DNA of 64,000 nucleotides, taken from assembly GCF_900218065.1 (NCBI RefSeq), contig NZ_OBMU01000005.1, forward strand, positions 1 to 64,000. Reading direction: 5' to 3'. The position numbers and the translations under genes were made by a program. The notes beneath the pieces were generated by a model. The model made no database searches. It was given only the letters and a program-made list of their open reading frames with translations, and had not been told where the DNA came from. Position 1 is the stretch's first letter; every line of letters begins with the position of its first letter. Origin of the DNA: Novosphingobium sp. Chol11. Its GTDB lineage: Bacteria; Pseudomonadota; Alphaproteobacteria; Sphingomonadales; Sphingomonadaceae. Positions 8,616 to 17,619 of this stretch are shown piece after piece.

Positions 8616-11507
8616 ATGCCGCGTCGCGTGACCCTGACCGATCGACAGCGCGAGGCGCTGCTTCACTTGCCGGTCGATCAAGGTGAGCTGCTGCGGCACT
8701 ATACCCTCAGCGATGAGGATCTCGGGCATATCCGCCAGCGCCGGCGCGCCCACAATCGTTTTGGCTTCGCGCTGCAACTGTGCGTCCTGCGCTACCCGGG
8801 CCGGGTGCTCGCTCCTGGCGAGTTGATCCCGGCGCAGGTATCGGATTTCATCGCGGCCCAGCTCGGCCTGACCAGCGACGATCTACTCCTCTATGCCGCG
8901 CGCGAGGAGACCCGGCACGAGCATCTGGCGGACCTTCGCCGAATCTACGGCTATCGCTCCTTTTCGGGGCGGGGCGCACGGGATTTGCGCGAATGGATCG
9001 CTCGGGAAGCCGAGGCGGCGACATCGAATGAGGATCTTGCCCGTCGCTTCGTTGCGGAGTGTCGCCACACCCGCACGATCCTTCCCGGCTCCTCGACGAT
9101 CGAGCGCCTTTGCGCCGATGCGCTGGTTGAGGCCGAGCGCCGGATCGAGGATCTTATCGCCCATCGCATCACGCCAACCCTGAGCGAGAATTTGGCTCAC
9201 CTGTTGGAGGATACGGTGGATGGTCGCGTCACGCGCTTCGTATGGCTGCGACAGTTCGAGGTTGGCGCAAATTCAGCAGCCGCTAACCGGCTGATGGATC
9301 GACTGGAATATCTTCAAAGGTTCGATCTTCCGGCGGATTTGCTGGACGGCGTGCCGGCGCATCGTGTGACCCGGCTTCGCCGGCAGGGCGAGCGCTATTA
9401 CGCCGACGGCATGCGTGATCTGCCCGAAGACAGGCGGCTTGCGATCCTCGCTGTCTGCACCCTGGAATGGCGGTCATCGCTGGCCGATGTCATCGTGGAG
9501 ACCCACGATCGCATCGTAGGCCGTCTCTATCGGGCCTCCGAACGCCTTTGCAACACCAGGATCGCCGACGAAAAGGCGGCCGTTCGGGACACGCTGAAGT
9601 CCTTTGCCGAAATCGGTGGTGCTTTGCTTGGAGCGCAGGACGATGGCACGGCCCTGGACGGGATAATCGCCACCGGGCCTGGCTGGGAACGGTTCAGAAC
9701 CCTTGTCGCCACGGCCTCCGCGCTGACCAACGTGCTCGCGGCCGACCCGCTCAGCCGTGTGCTGGACGGCTATCACCGTTTCCGCCTCTACGCGCCCAGG
9801 ATGCTGCGCCTGCTCGACATGCAGGCGGCGCCGATCGCCACGCCTCTTCTGGCGGCCGTTGCGATGCTGCGTAACGGGATCAAGGTCGATCCGCCGGTGG
9901 ATTTTCTACGTCCCAACTCGAAATGGCATCGTCATCTTTGCGCTGAGCCCAGCGGCGACCACCGGCTTTGGGAAATCGCGGTGCTGTTCCACATCCGCGA
10001 CGCCTTCCGGTCCGGTGACATATGGTTGGCGGGATCGCGCCGCTATGGCGACCTCAAGCAGCTTCTGGTCCCGCCACAGGCGATAGAGCAGACCGCGCGG
10101 CTCGCCGTGCCGCTGCGACCCGGCGAATGGCTGGCCGAGCGCAGGGCTCGACTGGATACACGGCTGAAGGAGTTTGGCCGCGCGGCGCGAACCGGCACGA
10201 TCCCAGGCGGCATCATCGAGAACGGCAAGCTGCACATCGACCAGCTGAGGGCCGACACGCCCGAAGGGGCCGAGGATCTCGTGCTCGATCTCTATCAACA
10301 GCTCCCGCCCGCGAGGATCACCGATCTGTTGCTGGAAGTCGATGAGCGAACCGGATTTTCCGAGGCGTTCACGCATCTGCGCACCGGCGCGCCCTGCAGC
10401 GACCGGATCGGCCTGATGAACGTGTTGCTGGCGGAAGGCGTCAATCTCGGTTTGCGCAAGATGGCGGCGGCGACCAACACGCACAGCTTCTGGGAATTGC
10501 TGCGGATCGCGCGCTGGCATGTCGAAGGCAGCGCCTATGATCGGGCGCTCGCCATGATCGTGGAGGCCCACGCCGCCCTGCCCATGGCCGCCTTCTGGGG
10601 ACAAGGGCAATCGGCATCCAGCGACGGGCAGTTCTTCCTTGCTACCGAGCAGGGCGAGGCGATGAATCTGATCAACGCGAAATATGGCAACGTCCCGGGC
10701 CTCAAGGGATACAGCCATGTGTCCGATCAATATGCGCCGTTCGCAACCCAGGTGATCCCGGCAACGGTCAGCGAGGCTCCCTATATCCTGGACGGGCTGC
10801 TCATGAATGACGCGGGCCGCCGCGTTCGCCAGCATTTTGCCGACACGGGCGGCTTCACCGATCATGTGTTCGCCGCCTGCGCCTTGCTCGGCTACAGGTT
10901 CGCCCCCCGTATCCGCGATCTCCCTCAGAAAAGACTCTATGCCTTCACGCCCAACGCGACGCCGGCCAATGTGCGAGCGCTGGTCGGAGGTAAGATCAAT
11001 GAACCGCTCATCGAGCGCAACTGGCCCGACATCCTGCGCATCATGGCGACGATCGCAGCGGGGATCGTCGCCCCCAGCCAGATTCTTCGCAAGCTCGCCT
11101 CTTACCCGCGCCAGAATGAGCTGGCCCTCGCATTGCGAGAGGTGGGCCGCATCGAGCGAACCCTGTTCATGATCGACTGGATTCTTGATGCCGGCCTCCA
11201 GCGCCAGGCTCAGATCGGCCTCAACAAGGGTGAGGCCCACCACGCCCTAAAGCGCGCCATCAGCTTCCACCGCCGAGGTGAAATCCGGGATCGATCCGGC
11301 GAAGGCCAGCACTATCGCATCGCCGGAATGAACCTGCTCGCCGCCATCATCATATTCTGGAACACCATGAAGCTCGGCGAGGTCGTCAATACCCGGGCCG
11401 CCAGCGGTACCCATATCGCGCCTGATCTACTCGCCCACGTCTCGCCGTTGGGATGGGAACACATCAATCTAACCGGGGAATATCGCTGGCCCAAATCCTT
11501 AGCGTAG
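8616..11507 (+). CDS. tnpA: Tn3-family transposase
   Basis: A 963-aa DDE transposase, a normal length for the family. The N-terminus (LTDRQREALLHLPVDQGELLRHYTLSDED) matches the Tn3 TnpA DNA-binding region, and the C-terminal half includes LKGYSHVSDQYAPFATQVI and the terminal block ALKRAISFHRRGEIRDRSGEGQ, both typical of Tn3 transposases. The ATG at 8616 has AAGGAG five bases upstream. The stop codon lies inside the right inverted repeat, so the frame is intact to the element boundary. Confidence 0.97.
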   Translation: MPRRVTLTDRQREALLHLPVDQGELLRHYTLSDEDLGHIRQRRRAHNRFGFALQLCVLRYPGRVLAPGELIPAQVSDFIAAQLGLTSDDLLLYAAREETRHEHLADLRRIYGYRSFSGRGARDLREWIAREAEAATSNEDLARRFVAECRHTRTILPGSSTIERLCADALVEAERRIEDLIAHRITPTLSENLAHLLEDTVDGRVTRFVWLRQFEVGANSAAANRLMDRLEYLQRFDLPADLLDGVPAHRVTRLRRQGERYYADGMRDLPEDRRLAILAVCTLEWRSSLADVIVETHDRIVGRLYRASERLCNTRIADEKAAVRDTLKSFAEIGGALLGAQDDGTALDGIIATGPGWERFRTLVATASALTNVLAADPLSRVLDGYHRFRLYAPRMLRLLDMQAAPIATPLLAAVAMLRNGIKVDPPVDFLRPNSKWHRHLCAEPSGDHRLWEIAVLFHIRDAFRSGDIWLAGSRRYGDLKQLLVPPQAIEQTARLAVPLRPGEWLAERRARLDTRLKEFGRAARTGTIPGGIIENGKLHIDQLRADTPEGAEDLVLDLYQQLPPARITDLLLEVDERTGFSEAFTHLRTGAPCSDRIGLMNVLLAEGVNLGLRKMAAATNTHSFWELLRIARWHVEGSAYDRALAMIVEAHAALPMAAFWGQGQSASSDGQFFLATEQGEAMNLINAKYGNVPGLKGYSHVSDQYAPFATQVIPATVSEAPYILDGLLMNDAGRRVRQHFADTGGFTDHVFAACALLGYRFAPRIRDLPQKRLYAFTPNATPANVRALVGGKINEPLIERNWPDILRIMATIAAGIVAPSQILRKLASYPRQNELALALREVGRIERTLFMIDWILDAGLQRQAQIGLNKGEAHHALKRAISFHRRGEIRDRSGEGQHYRIAGMNLLAAIIIFWNTMKLGEVVNTRAASGTHIAPDLLAHVSPLGWEHINLTGEYRWPKSLA

Positions 11508-11535
11508 GATTCCGCCCCCTCCCGCAAACGCCCCC
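11498..11535 (-). repeat. right terminal inverted repeat of the Tn3-family element
   Basis: Reverse complement reads GGGGGCGTTTGCGGGAGG onward and matches the left end at 37 of 38 positions. It overlaps the tnpA stop codon. The 168 bp that follow (11536-11703) hold no gene I can support. Confidence 0.95.
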
Positions 11536-11703
11536 TACGATTGAGAAGCGCGGCGGAATCTCTTAGATTGATCGCTGGAGGCTTTGTTCGCGGAGACGCG
11601 CACATTGCCTTCTTTTCGTTTTAGGAAGCGCTGCCCTAAGCGACAGAAGCCAGAGCTTTGACAATGCGGCATTCCGCGATGGAGCCGACCATGTATCTTG
11701 ATC

Positions 11704-12453
11704 CTATCGGTGCAGACACGCGATGATGGCGGTCACGACGGCGGTGGTTTCCGCGACGTCGCGCACCCTCACTGTGTCGAGGCCGATTTCAGCAGCGGGA
11801 TAGTCATTCCCACCGGGGAATATCGCATCCCCAATGAACAGCATCCCGTCGAGCGGGACACCGCTCTCGGCACTCAGGCGCTTCAGGCCATAGCCCTTGT
11901 CGATCCCTGCTCTGGTCACGTCGATCGATGTCGTGCCACCGAGATTGATCGAGAGCTCCGGCAGCTTCGCGCGCAACGTGGCCTGCAACGCGGTCCTCTT
12001 CTTTCGGTCAGGATCCCACGCTTCCTTTTCCTTCAGCGGCGCTGCCTGCCCCAGGCCCGAAAAGGTGATCTGGCTGCCCCGGTCCTCGATCCGTTCGCCC
12101 CAGATACGTTCGTCGGCGAGACCGGCATCGGTCAGCGCCTGATCGAAGGCCGTGCGGATCTTCGCCTTCTCCGCGTCGTCGAACAGTTCGGCATAGACCG
12201 CGCGCCAAGCGCCATTGATGAACCGATAGAGTTTCGTGCCTGTGGTCGGCATCAACCAGAGACGGTCGAGCGCGACGCCGGCAGGAAGGCGCGAGGCGAT
12301 CTGCTTTTCGAACTGCGGCCAGTCCCCGCCCGAGATCACCGCCACATCCGTGATGGCGAGCAATCGGGCGAGGATTGCGGCCATATCCTCCGATAACGGC
12401 CGCTTGCTCTCGGCAAGCGTGCCGTCGAGGTCGAAGGCGATCAGCCACTTCAT
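11704..12453 (-). CDS. HAD-IIB phosphatase (phosphomannomutase-like)
   Basis: A 249-aa cytosolic HAD-superfamily hydrolase. Motif I is AFDLDGTLAESK (nucleophile and acid/base Asp), motif II is VISGGD, and the distal motif is MLFIGDAIFPGGND. Together with the cap type this resembles eukaryotic-type phosphomannomutase and sugar phosphatases of the Cof/IIB branch. Its ATG overlaps the P-type ATPase stop, making it the last gene of the long metal operon. The substrate is unknown; a sugar phosphatase at the end of a zinc/cobalt resistance operon is unexpected. Confidence 0.85.
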   Translation of the reverse strand: MKWLIAFDLDGTLAESKRPLSEDMAAILARLLAITDVAVISGGDWPQFEKQIASRLPAGVALDRLWLMPTTGTKLYRFINGAWRAVYAELFDDAEKAKIRTAFDQALTDAGLADERIWGERIEDRGSQITFSGLGQAAPLKEKEAWDPDRKKRTALQATLRAKLPELSINLGGTTSIDVTRAGIDKGYGLKRLSAESGVPLDGMLFIGDAIFPGGNDYPAAEIGLDTVRVRDVAETTAVVTAIIACLHR

Positions 12454-14951
12454 GCCGCCTTCCCTGCCGGATCGCGGTAGGCGAGCAGCCTGAGCGCATT
12501 GATGACGACGAGCAGCGTCGATCCCTCATGAACCGCCACCGCTGGCCCAATGCCGAGGCCGAGGATGGTAGCAGGCACCAGGAAGGCGACGACACCCAGG
12601 CTGACGAAGACGTTCTGCCGGATGATTCCACGGGTATGGCGGCTAAGACCGACTGCGAATGGCAGGTGCGCCAGATCGTCGGCCATCAGCGCCACGTCGG
12701 CTGTCTCCAGCGCAACGTCCGACCCCGCCGCGCCCATCGCGATGCCGACCGTGGCGCTTGCCATCGCCGGCGCATCGTTCACGCCGTCGCCCACCATCGC
12801 GACCTTGTCTTCGCCGGCGAGCTTCTTGATCGCGGCAACCTTGTCTTCGGGCATGAGGTCGCCCCACGCTTCGTCGATCCCGACTTCGTCGGCGATCGCT
12901 TCGGCGACTTTCTGGTGATCGCCGGAGATCATTATCATCCGCGACACGCCCATCTCGTGCAGCCGACGCAACGCGGTCTTGGCAGCTTCGCGAGGCGTGT
13001 CCATCAGGCCGATCGCGCCCAGGTCGCGGTCCCCCTTGCGGACCACCATTGTCGTGCGGCCGTTCTCGCGCAGCTTCGCGATTGCGTCCTGCGCGCCCTG
13101 CCCCAGCGCCGGAATGCCCTCACTTCCGAACATCTCGGCCTTGCCGATCCACACCGTCTCGCCATCCACGCTCGCGGTGACGCCCCGACCGGTCAGGCTC
13201 TTGAGGTCGCCGGCAGTCGGCACGGCACGATCGTTCAGACGTTCGCGGCCGTCCTTGACGATCGCTTGGGCCAGGGGATGGTCGCTCAACGCTTCGACGG
13301 CGACAGCCAGCGCCAGCAACTCGCCTTCATCGGCGCCATCGACGGGCACGACATCAGTGATGCGCGGACGACCTTCGGTCAGCGTGCCCGTCTTGTCGAA
13401 AGCGATCGCTTTGAGCGACCCGAGGTTTTCGAGCGGTGCACCGCCCTTCACGAGCACGCCGCCCCGCGCTGCACGGGCAACGCCCGACAGGACCGCGCTC
13501 GGCGTTGCGATCGCGAGCGCGCACGGGCTTGCCGCCACCAGCACCGCCATCGCGCGATAGAAGCTGTCGCGGAACGGCTCGTCGACGACCACCCATGCGA
13601 ACAGCAGGAGCACTGACAGGACCAGGACGGCGGGCACGAAGATCCGTTCGAACCGGTCGGTGAAGCGCTGCGTCGGCGACTTCTGCGTCTCCGCTTCGCT
13701 CACCATCTTCACGACCTTGGCAAGCGCGCTTTCATTGGAACGGCGTGTCACCTCGATCTCGATCGCGCCGCCGCCGTTGATCGTACCAGCAAAAACCCGG
13801 CTTTCCGCGTCGACTGCATCGGGCTTGGCGCGTGCCGCTGCGGCATCTGCGACCGGCACCTTGTCGACCGGGATGCTTTCACCCGTGACCGGGGCCTGGT
13901 TGATCGCGCTGGTGCCCTTGATGACGAAGCCGTCGGCAGGCAGGCGCTCGTTCGGGCGGACGATGGCAATGTCCCCGACGACCATCTGCTCGACCGGGAT
14001 TTCGCTGGTCTGCCCGCCGCGTCGCACGGTCGCGGTTTCGGGCGCGAGCTTCGCCAGCGCCTCGATCGCCTTCTTGGCGCGGCCCATTGCATAATGCTCA
14101 AGCGCATGGCCGAGGCTGAACAGGAACAGCAGCAGCGCACCTTCGGCCCATGCGCCCAGCGCAGCGGCGCCGGCCGCAGCGACCAACATCAGCGTGTCGA
14201 TCTCGAACTTCTTCATCCGGAGGTTGTCGATCGCCTCGCGCAGCGTGAAGAATCCGCCGAAGAAATAGGCTGCGATATAGCAGGCGGTCGGCAGCCATTC
14301 GGGCGCGCCAGCGACCAGCCTCTCGATCGCGTAGCCGATCCCCAGCAGCGCGCCACAGGCGAGCGCGAAGATCAGCTCGGTATTGGGGCCGAGAAATTCG
14401 GCGTGGCTATGGTCGTGGCCATCGCCGGGGCCGTGCTTCTCTTCGCCCGCGCCGTGGCCCCCGGGGCCGTGGTCGTGGCCGGCATGTTCATCGGCAGCGA
14501 CCCGCTTGCCCACCCTCACCTTCAGCTTGCGAAGCGCAGCGCGCACCTCCTCTTCGGTGGTTTCGCGGCGATCATATTCGACCCGGACAGACCCGCTGGT
14601 GCTGGCGCTTGCCTGGACCACGCCGGGCAAGGCGCACAGCGCATCGCTGACCGTGCGCGCCCGACGTTCGTGGTTGATCCCCGTCACCTGCCAGATCGCA
14701 TGGCCGTAGCGCTCGGTGATTTCGGCACCTGCGGCGCGCACCATTTCGCGCAACCGTGGCAGCGGCAGCTTGGCGGCATCGAAATGGATGCACAGCGCCG
14801 CTGGCGTGTTGCCGTCGAGACAGATCACATGCGCCCGCTCGACACCTTCGCGCTTTGACAGGGTTGATACGAGACGGTCCAGGCAGGCATCGGCCGCGTC
14901 AGGAAGGTCCGGCAACAACACTGGAATGTCGAGTTCGAGCTTGTCGTTCAT
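12450..14951 (-). CDS. P1B-4-type heavy-metal-translocating ATPase with His-rich linker
   Basis: An 833-aa metal-exporting P-type ATPase. The start at 14951 is set by AAAGGAGGTCGTC directly upstream, although the frame stays open further upstream. Residues 1-150 form a degenerate metal-binding region without a clear CxxC; residues 155-184 are a His-rich linker (HAGHDHGPGGHG and more). The actuator region contains PVTGES, the ion-site motif is SPC (475-477) rather than CPC, phosphorylation is at DKTGT (519-523), the hinge is GDGVNDAP, and the last helices read HEGSTLLVVINALRLL. SPC with HEGST is the P1B-4 signature, implying Zn/Co/Cd rather than copper. Coupled by ATGA overlaps to the CDF gene upstream and HAD gene downstream. 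Confidence 0.94.
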   Translation of the reverse strand: MNDKLELDIPVLLPDLPDAADACLDRLVSTLSKREGVERAHVICLDGNTPAALCIHFDAAKLPLPRLREMVRAAGAEITERYGHAIWQVTGINHERRARTVSDALCALPGVVQASASTSGSVRVEYDRRETTEEEVRAALRKLKVRVGKRVAADEHAGHDHGPGGHGAGEEKHGPGDGHDHSHAEFLGPNTELIFALACGALLGIGYAIERLVAGAPEWLPTACYIAAYFFGGFFTLREAIDNLRMKKFEIDTLMLVAAAGAAALGAWAEGALLLFLFSLGHALEHYAMGRAKKAIEALAKLAPETATVRRGGQTSEIPVEQMVVGDIAIVRPNERLPADGFVIKGTSAINQAPVTGESIPVDKVPVADAAAARAKPDAVDAESRVFAGTINGGGAIEIEVTRRSNESALAKVVKMVSEAETQKSPTQRFTDRFERIFVPAVLVLSVLLLFAWVVVDEPFRDSFYRAMAVLVAASPCALAIATPSAVLSGVARAARGGVLVKGGAPLENLGSLKAIAFDKTGTLTEGRPRITDVVPVDGADEGELLALAVAVEALSDHPLAQAIVKDGRERLNDRAVPTAGDLKSLTGRGVTASVDGETVWIGKAEMFGSEGIPALGQGAQDAIAKLRENGRTTMVVRKGDRDLGAIGLMDTPREAAKTALRRLHEMGVSRMIMISGDHQKVAEAIADEVGIDEAWGDLMPEDKVAAIKKLAGEDKVAMVGDGVNDAPAMASATVGIAMGAAGSDVALETADVALMADDLAHLPFAVGLSRHTRGIIRQNVFVSLGVVAFLVPATILGLGIGPAVAVHEGSTLLVVINALRLLAYRDPAGKAA

Positions 14952-15556
14952 GACGACCTCCTTTCGCTTTTCTTGGTTTCGGCGCGCGCGTCGCGCAGGA
15001 TTTCGACACCGCCCTTGATGGCGATGATGGCGGTGGCGAAGCCGACCAGCAGGTCCGGCCAATTGGTACCCAACCACAGCACCAGCACGCCGGCGATCAG
15101 GATGCCGCCGTTGGAAATGAAGTCGTTGAAGCTGAAGGTGGTTGCGGCCCGGAGATTGACGTCCGGATCCTTGAGGCGCTGGAGCAGCCGCAGGCAGAGG
15201 TAATTCACGACGCCGGCGATCGCGGACATGACCATCATGGTAGGTCCGATGGGCTCGCTGCCCTGCACGTAGCGCCGTCCGACATCGATCAAGATGCCGC
15301 CCGCGAAGATCAGCAGCATGACGCCCGAAGCGACCGCGGCGCGTGTCTTCCATGTCTGGCCCCGGGTGAGCGCCACAAGGCTCAGCGCATACACAGCCGT
15401 ATCGGACAGGTTGTCGACGCCGTTGGCGATCAGCGCGCTCGAGTCCGCGAAGAAGCCGGAAACGAAGAAGCCCGCAGCGATCGCCGCGTTCAGCAGCAGG
15501 ACGATCCACAGTGTGCGGCGCTCCTGCCCGCCATTGTTGTCGTTGCCCGGGATCAT
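14948..15556 (-). CDS. short CDF-family cation transporter
   Basis: A 202-aa membrane protein of the cation diffusion facilitator type. The first metal site reads SSALIANGVDNLSDTAVYAL and the second reads FNDFISNGGILIAGV, the paired TM2/TM5 D/N-x3-D/N arrangement of CDF exporters. It lacks the cytosolic C-terminal domain of longer CDFs such as YiiP, ending in a Lys/Arg/Ser-rich tail. The start overlaps the ZIP stop and the end overlaps the P-type ATPase start. It probably moves Zn or a related divalent ion out of the cytoplasm. Confidence 0.9.
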   Translation of the reverse strand: MIPGNDNNGGQERRTLWIVLLLNAAIAAGFFVSGFFADSSALIANGVDNLSDTAVYALSLVALTRGQTWKTRAAVASGVMLLIFAGGILIDVGRRYVQGSEPIGPTMMVMSAIAGVVNYLCLRLLQRLKDPDVNLRAATTFSFNDFISNGGILIAGVLVLWLGTNWPDLLVGFATAIIAIKGGVEILRDARAETKKSERRSS

Positions 15557-16239
15557 CCCATCATCTCCTCAAGTGTCAGCAGGGCCAGGAAGCCGACGAA
15601 AAACATCGAGCTGATGAGCGGGGTGTCGGGTTTCTCGTGCGCCTCGACCAGCAACTCCTCCGTGACGAGGTAGAGCAGCGCCATCAGCCCGAAGCTGAGG
15701 AAGCCGGCGATCATCACCGGCGACAGCGCGGCGACCGGCACGGCAGCGAGCGCGCCGATCGGCAGCAGCAGGGCCAATGCCGAGACGATCACGATGATGC
15801 GCAAGCGCGAGCGATAGGTTTCCGCCAGCTCGTCGGTCAGCGTCAGTCCCAGAAATAACACTTCCAGAGTGAGCGCGATCGTCAGCAGGAGACCTGCCTT
15901 CTCGCCCGCCACGAAAGCGAGGCCGAGCACCAGGCCGTCGACCAGAATGTCGATGCCGATCGCGGCGAGTAGCGCCATCGGCCCCTTGAAGCGGGCCTCA
16001 AGAGCCTTGAGCCCCAGCATGGTCGCGACGCCCGCCGCCCCGCCGATCAACGTCGCGCTGGGCGATGCCTCATGCTTGACCTGCGGCAGGATTTCGGTCG
16101 CTGCCGCCGCGAACACGACGCCGGCAGCGAGATGCTGTAGGCCCGCCACGAGGCCAGGTTTCAACTTGGTGCGGCTCGCGACAATCGCGCCGAGCACGAC
16201 CGCCAGCACAGGCGCAAGCGTATAGAGCAGTGCCTGCAT
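15553..16239 (-). CDS. ZIP-family metal transporter
   Basis: A 228-aa polytopic protein. LQHLAAGVVFAAAATEILPQV and GIDILVDGLVLGLAF resemble TM4/TM5 of ZIP transporters, with the metal-binding His/Glu and Asp residues, and EELLVEAHEK near the end matches the TM7/TM8 region. ZIP proteins usually import divalent metal, so its place in an efflux operon is notable; it could supply metal sensing or act in export. It is co-transcribed, with four bases separating its start from the upstream lipoprotein stop. Confidence 0.85.
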   Translation of the reverse strand: MQALLYTLAPVLAVVLGAIVASRTKLKPGLVAGLQHLAAGVVFAAAATEILPQVKHEASPSATLIGGAAGVATMLGLKALEARFKGPMALLAAIGIDILVDGLVLGLAFVAGEKAGLLLTIALTLEVLFLGLTLTDELAETYRSRLRIIVIVSALALLLPIGALAAVPVAALSPVMIAGFLSFGLMALLYLVTEELLVEAHEKPDTPLISSMFFVGFLALLTLEEMMG

Positions 16240-16242
16240 TTC

Positions 16243-16707
16243 CTAGGACTCCTCCGGGGTTCGGTGGCAGACGCGGATCTTCCCGCGTCGCGTGAACGCG
16301 ATCGATCCGCCCGCCACGACAGCCCGCGAATGGTCGCCGCGAAACTCGTCACCGGTTCGCTGCGCGCGCAGGATCTCGGTCCTGCCCTTCGGCAGCCAGG
16401 TGACGGCCATTTTCAAGCCGTCATCGATGAAGTCGACATCGGCGCGTGTGCCGTCGTCGCAGTACATGATGCGCTGCGCGATTAGTTTCGACGTCAGATG
16501 CTTTTCATGCGCCGGCTCGGTAGGCTGGGTCGGCGCTGGATTACACGCCCCTATAACCGCCCCGGAGACGAGAACGACGCCGAGGCGCGCGATCGCCAGA
16601 CCGGCCCGATTCAGGCCGCACAAGGTTGTCACATTTGAAATCGACGTGTCAGACATCGGTCTCTTCCGACGAAGCGCCCTGTGGCGTTCGAAGGCAGGGC
16701 AGTTCAT
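16243..16707 (-). CDS. small lipoprotein, distantly MliC-like
   Basis: The protein has a lipobox at VIGAC followed by a Pro/Thr-rich spacer, then RIMYCDDGTRADVDFIDDGLKMAV and a terminal CHRTPEES, echoing the two-Cys layout of the adjacent MliC-like protein. Two starts are possible: 16707, which overlaps the upstream stop as ATGA, and 16656 (MSDTSIS), which has GGAAGAGACCG before it and gives a more ordinary leader. The two neighbouring genes may be an ancient duplication. Function unknown; the location suggests the periplasm. Confidence 0.7.
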   Translation of the reverse strand: MNCPAFERHRALRRKRPMSDTSISNVTTLCGLNRAGLAIARLGVVLVSGAVIGACNPAPTQPTEPAHEKHLTSKLIAQRIMYCDDGTRADVDFIDDGLKMAVTWLPKGRTEILRAQRTGDEFRGDHSRAVVAGGSIAFTRRGKIRVCHRTPEES

Positions 16708-17081
16708 CGCGTGCCTTCCTGCTCGCAGATCCGGGTACGGCCATCGCCTTCCACGATGGTGAGCTGCGACCCCTTGAAGGTCGCGGTGGCTGTTTCGCCG
16801 ACATATTGCAGGCCCTGCGCTGGCGCGGTCAGCATCATCGGCGGTCCCCCGTTGGAGCGCCGCAAATCGATCTGCAGGCCGTTGTCCTTGTAATCGACGA
16901 ACAGCGGTTCCCCGTCGGAACAGCGATATCTATGCCGCCCCATTTCCCCGGTCGCCACGGCGCTGTCGGACGAATGGATCTGCTGCTCCGTTGGCGGGGC
17001 TGGCGGCTTTCTTTCCGAGCACGCCGCGAGCCCGACAACGAGGATGACGGCGGGCAGCACCCGCTTACAGTGCATCATCAT
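16704..17081 (-). CDS. MliC-like periplasmic lipoprotein
   Basis: A 125-aa predicted lipoprotein (lipobox VGLAAC). HRYRCSDGEPLFVDYKDNG, LQYVGETATATFKGSQLTI and a final CEQ match the membrane-bound lysozyme inhibitor MliC fold (cystine-linked beta-barrel). In MliC this domain inhibits c-type lysozyme; here, within a metal operon, it might bind metal or protect the envelope. The inhibitor motif itself is not obvious, so inhibition should not be assumed. Confidence 0.8.
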   Translation of the reverse strand: MMMHCKRVLPAVILVVGLAACSERKPPAPPTEQQIHSSDSAVATGEMGRHRYRCSDGEPLFVDYKDNGLQIDLRRSNGGPPMMLTAPAQGLQYVGETATATFKGSQLTIVEGDGRTRICEQEGTR

Positions 17082-17566
17082 CGCGCCTTCCTCCTGCAGC
17101 GGAAGGGGACGCGCTGACGATTGATAGCCCGGGCAGGCTGACCTACCCGCCAGCGGAGATAGGTTGCGAGGCGATCGTCAGATTCGACCATCAGGGATCG
17201 CAGGCGGCGCAACATCATCGCCGCGAACGGCAGGGAGAGCGCCCCGCGCAGCGTGCAGCTATGCGTTAGCCTGGTGCCGCCATCGTCCCCCGCCAGCTCG
17301 TACCGCTCTTCGAGCGTGAACAGATAGGGGATGCCGCAGGACCAAGCGAAGGCGTGCGGTTTATCGAATCGATCAATCCGTGCTGGCGTCCGAATTGGCC
17401 GGGTGATGCCCTGGATCGCAAAGGTGCATTCTGTGTCGCCGAGCCGGGACGGATCATCGAGAAATACGAGCGGACTCCACGCCCGGCGATGATCCGGATC
17501 GGTGAGTGCCGACCAGATGCGCAGTGGCCCGCCGTGAAGCATCGAGCTGGTTATGGTGCGAGGCAT
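17078..17566 (-). CDS. SRPBCC-fold protein
   Basis: The start at 17566 is preferred because GGAGATGGGGAT precedes it; it gives 162 aa. GGPLRIWSALTDPDHRRAW and GGTRLTHSCTLRGALSLPF match the first helix and last strand/helix of the START/SRPBCC (polyketide cyclase-like) fold, which makes a hydrophobic cavity for small ligands. No ligand can be assigned. Its end overlaps the MliC-like gene start. It follows czcA after a strong hairpin. Confidence 0.78.
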   Translation of the reverse strand: MPRTITSSMLHGGPLRIWSALTDPDHRRAWSPLVFLDDPSRLGDTECTFAIQGITRPIRTPARIDRFDKPHAFAWSCGIPYLFTLEERYELAGDDGGTRLTHSCTLRGALSLPFAAMMLRRLRSLMVESDDRLATYLRWRVGQPARAINRQRVPFRCRRKAR

Positions 17567-17582
17567 ATCCCCATCTCCCAGA

Positions 17583-17617
17583 GATGGGCGGGGCGATCGC
17601 GGATCGCCCCGCCCATC
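17583..17617. terminator. perfect 16-bp hairpin after czcA (processing or attenuation)
   Basis: GATGGGCGGGGCGATC (17583-17598), loop GCG, then the exact reverse complement (17602-17617). It sits in the 53-bp gap between the czcA stop and the SRPBCC start. There is no T-tract on the transcribed strand, so an mRNA-stabilising or partial-termination hairpin is likelier than a full intrinsic terminator. Confidence 0.6.
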
Positions 17618-17619
17618 CA

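Larger units (their letters stand above)
7279..11535. mobile_element. Tn3-family transposon carrying a GNAT acetyltransferase
   Basis: Bounded by 38-bp inverted repeats beginning GGGGGCGTTTGCGGGAGG, identical at all but one position. Inside are a serine resolvase and a GNAT gene reading left, a res region, and a full-length tnpA reading right whose stop lies inside the right repeat. This is a complete, probably active unit. The flanking pentamers (TGAAA left, TACGA right) differ, so no 5-bp target duplication is visible. Either the element was flanked by recombination after insertion or the copy arrived by a different route. Confidence 0.93.

Noticed and set aside
11536..11703. Remnant of a second transposon end (GGCGGAATC near 11556)
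   Set aside because: Only nine bases match the Tn3 repeat; too little to support an element.
14952..15509. N-terminal extension of the P-type ATPase frame upstream of 14951
   Set aside because: It would overlap the CDF gene in another frame; a strong AAAGGAGG sits right before the ATG at 14951 and family homology begins after it.
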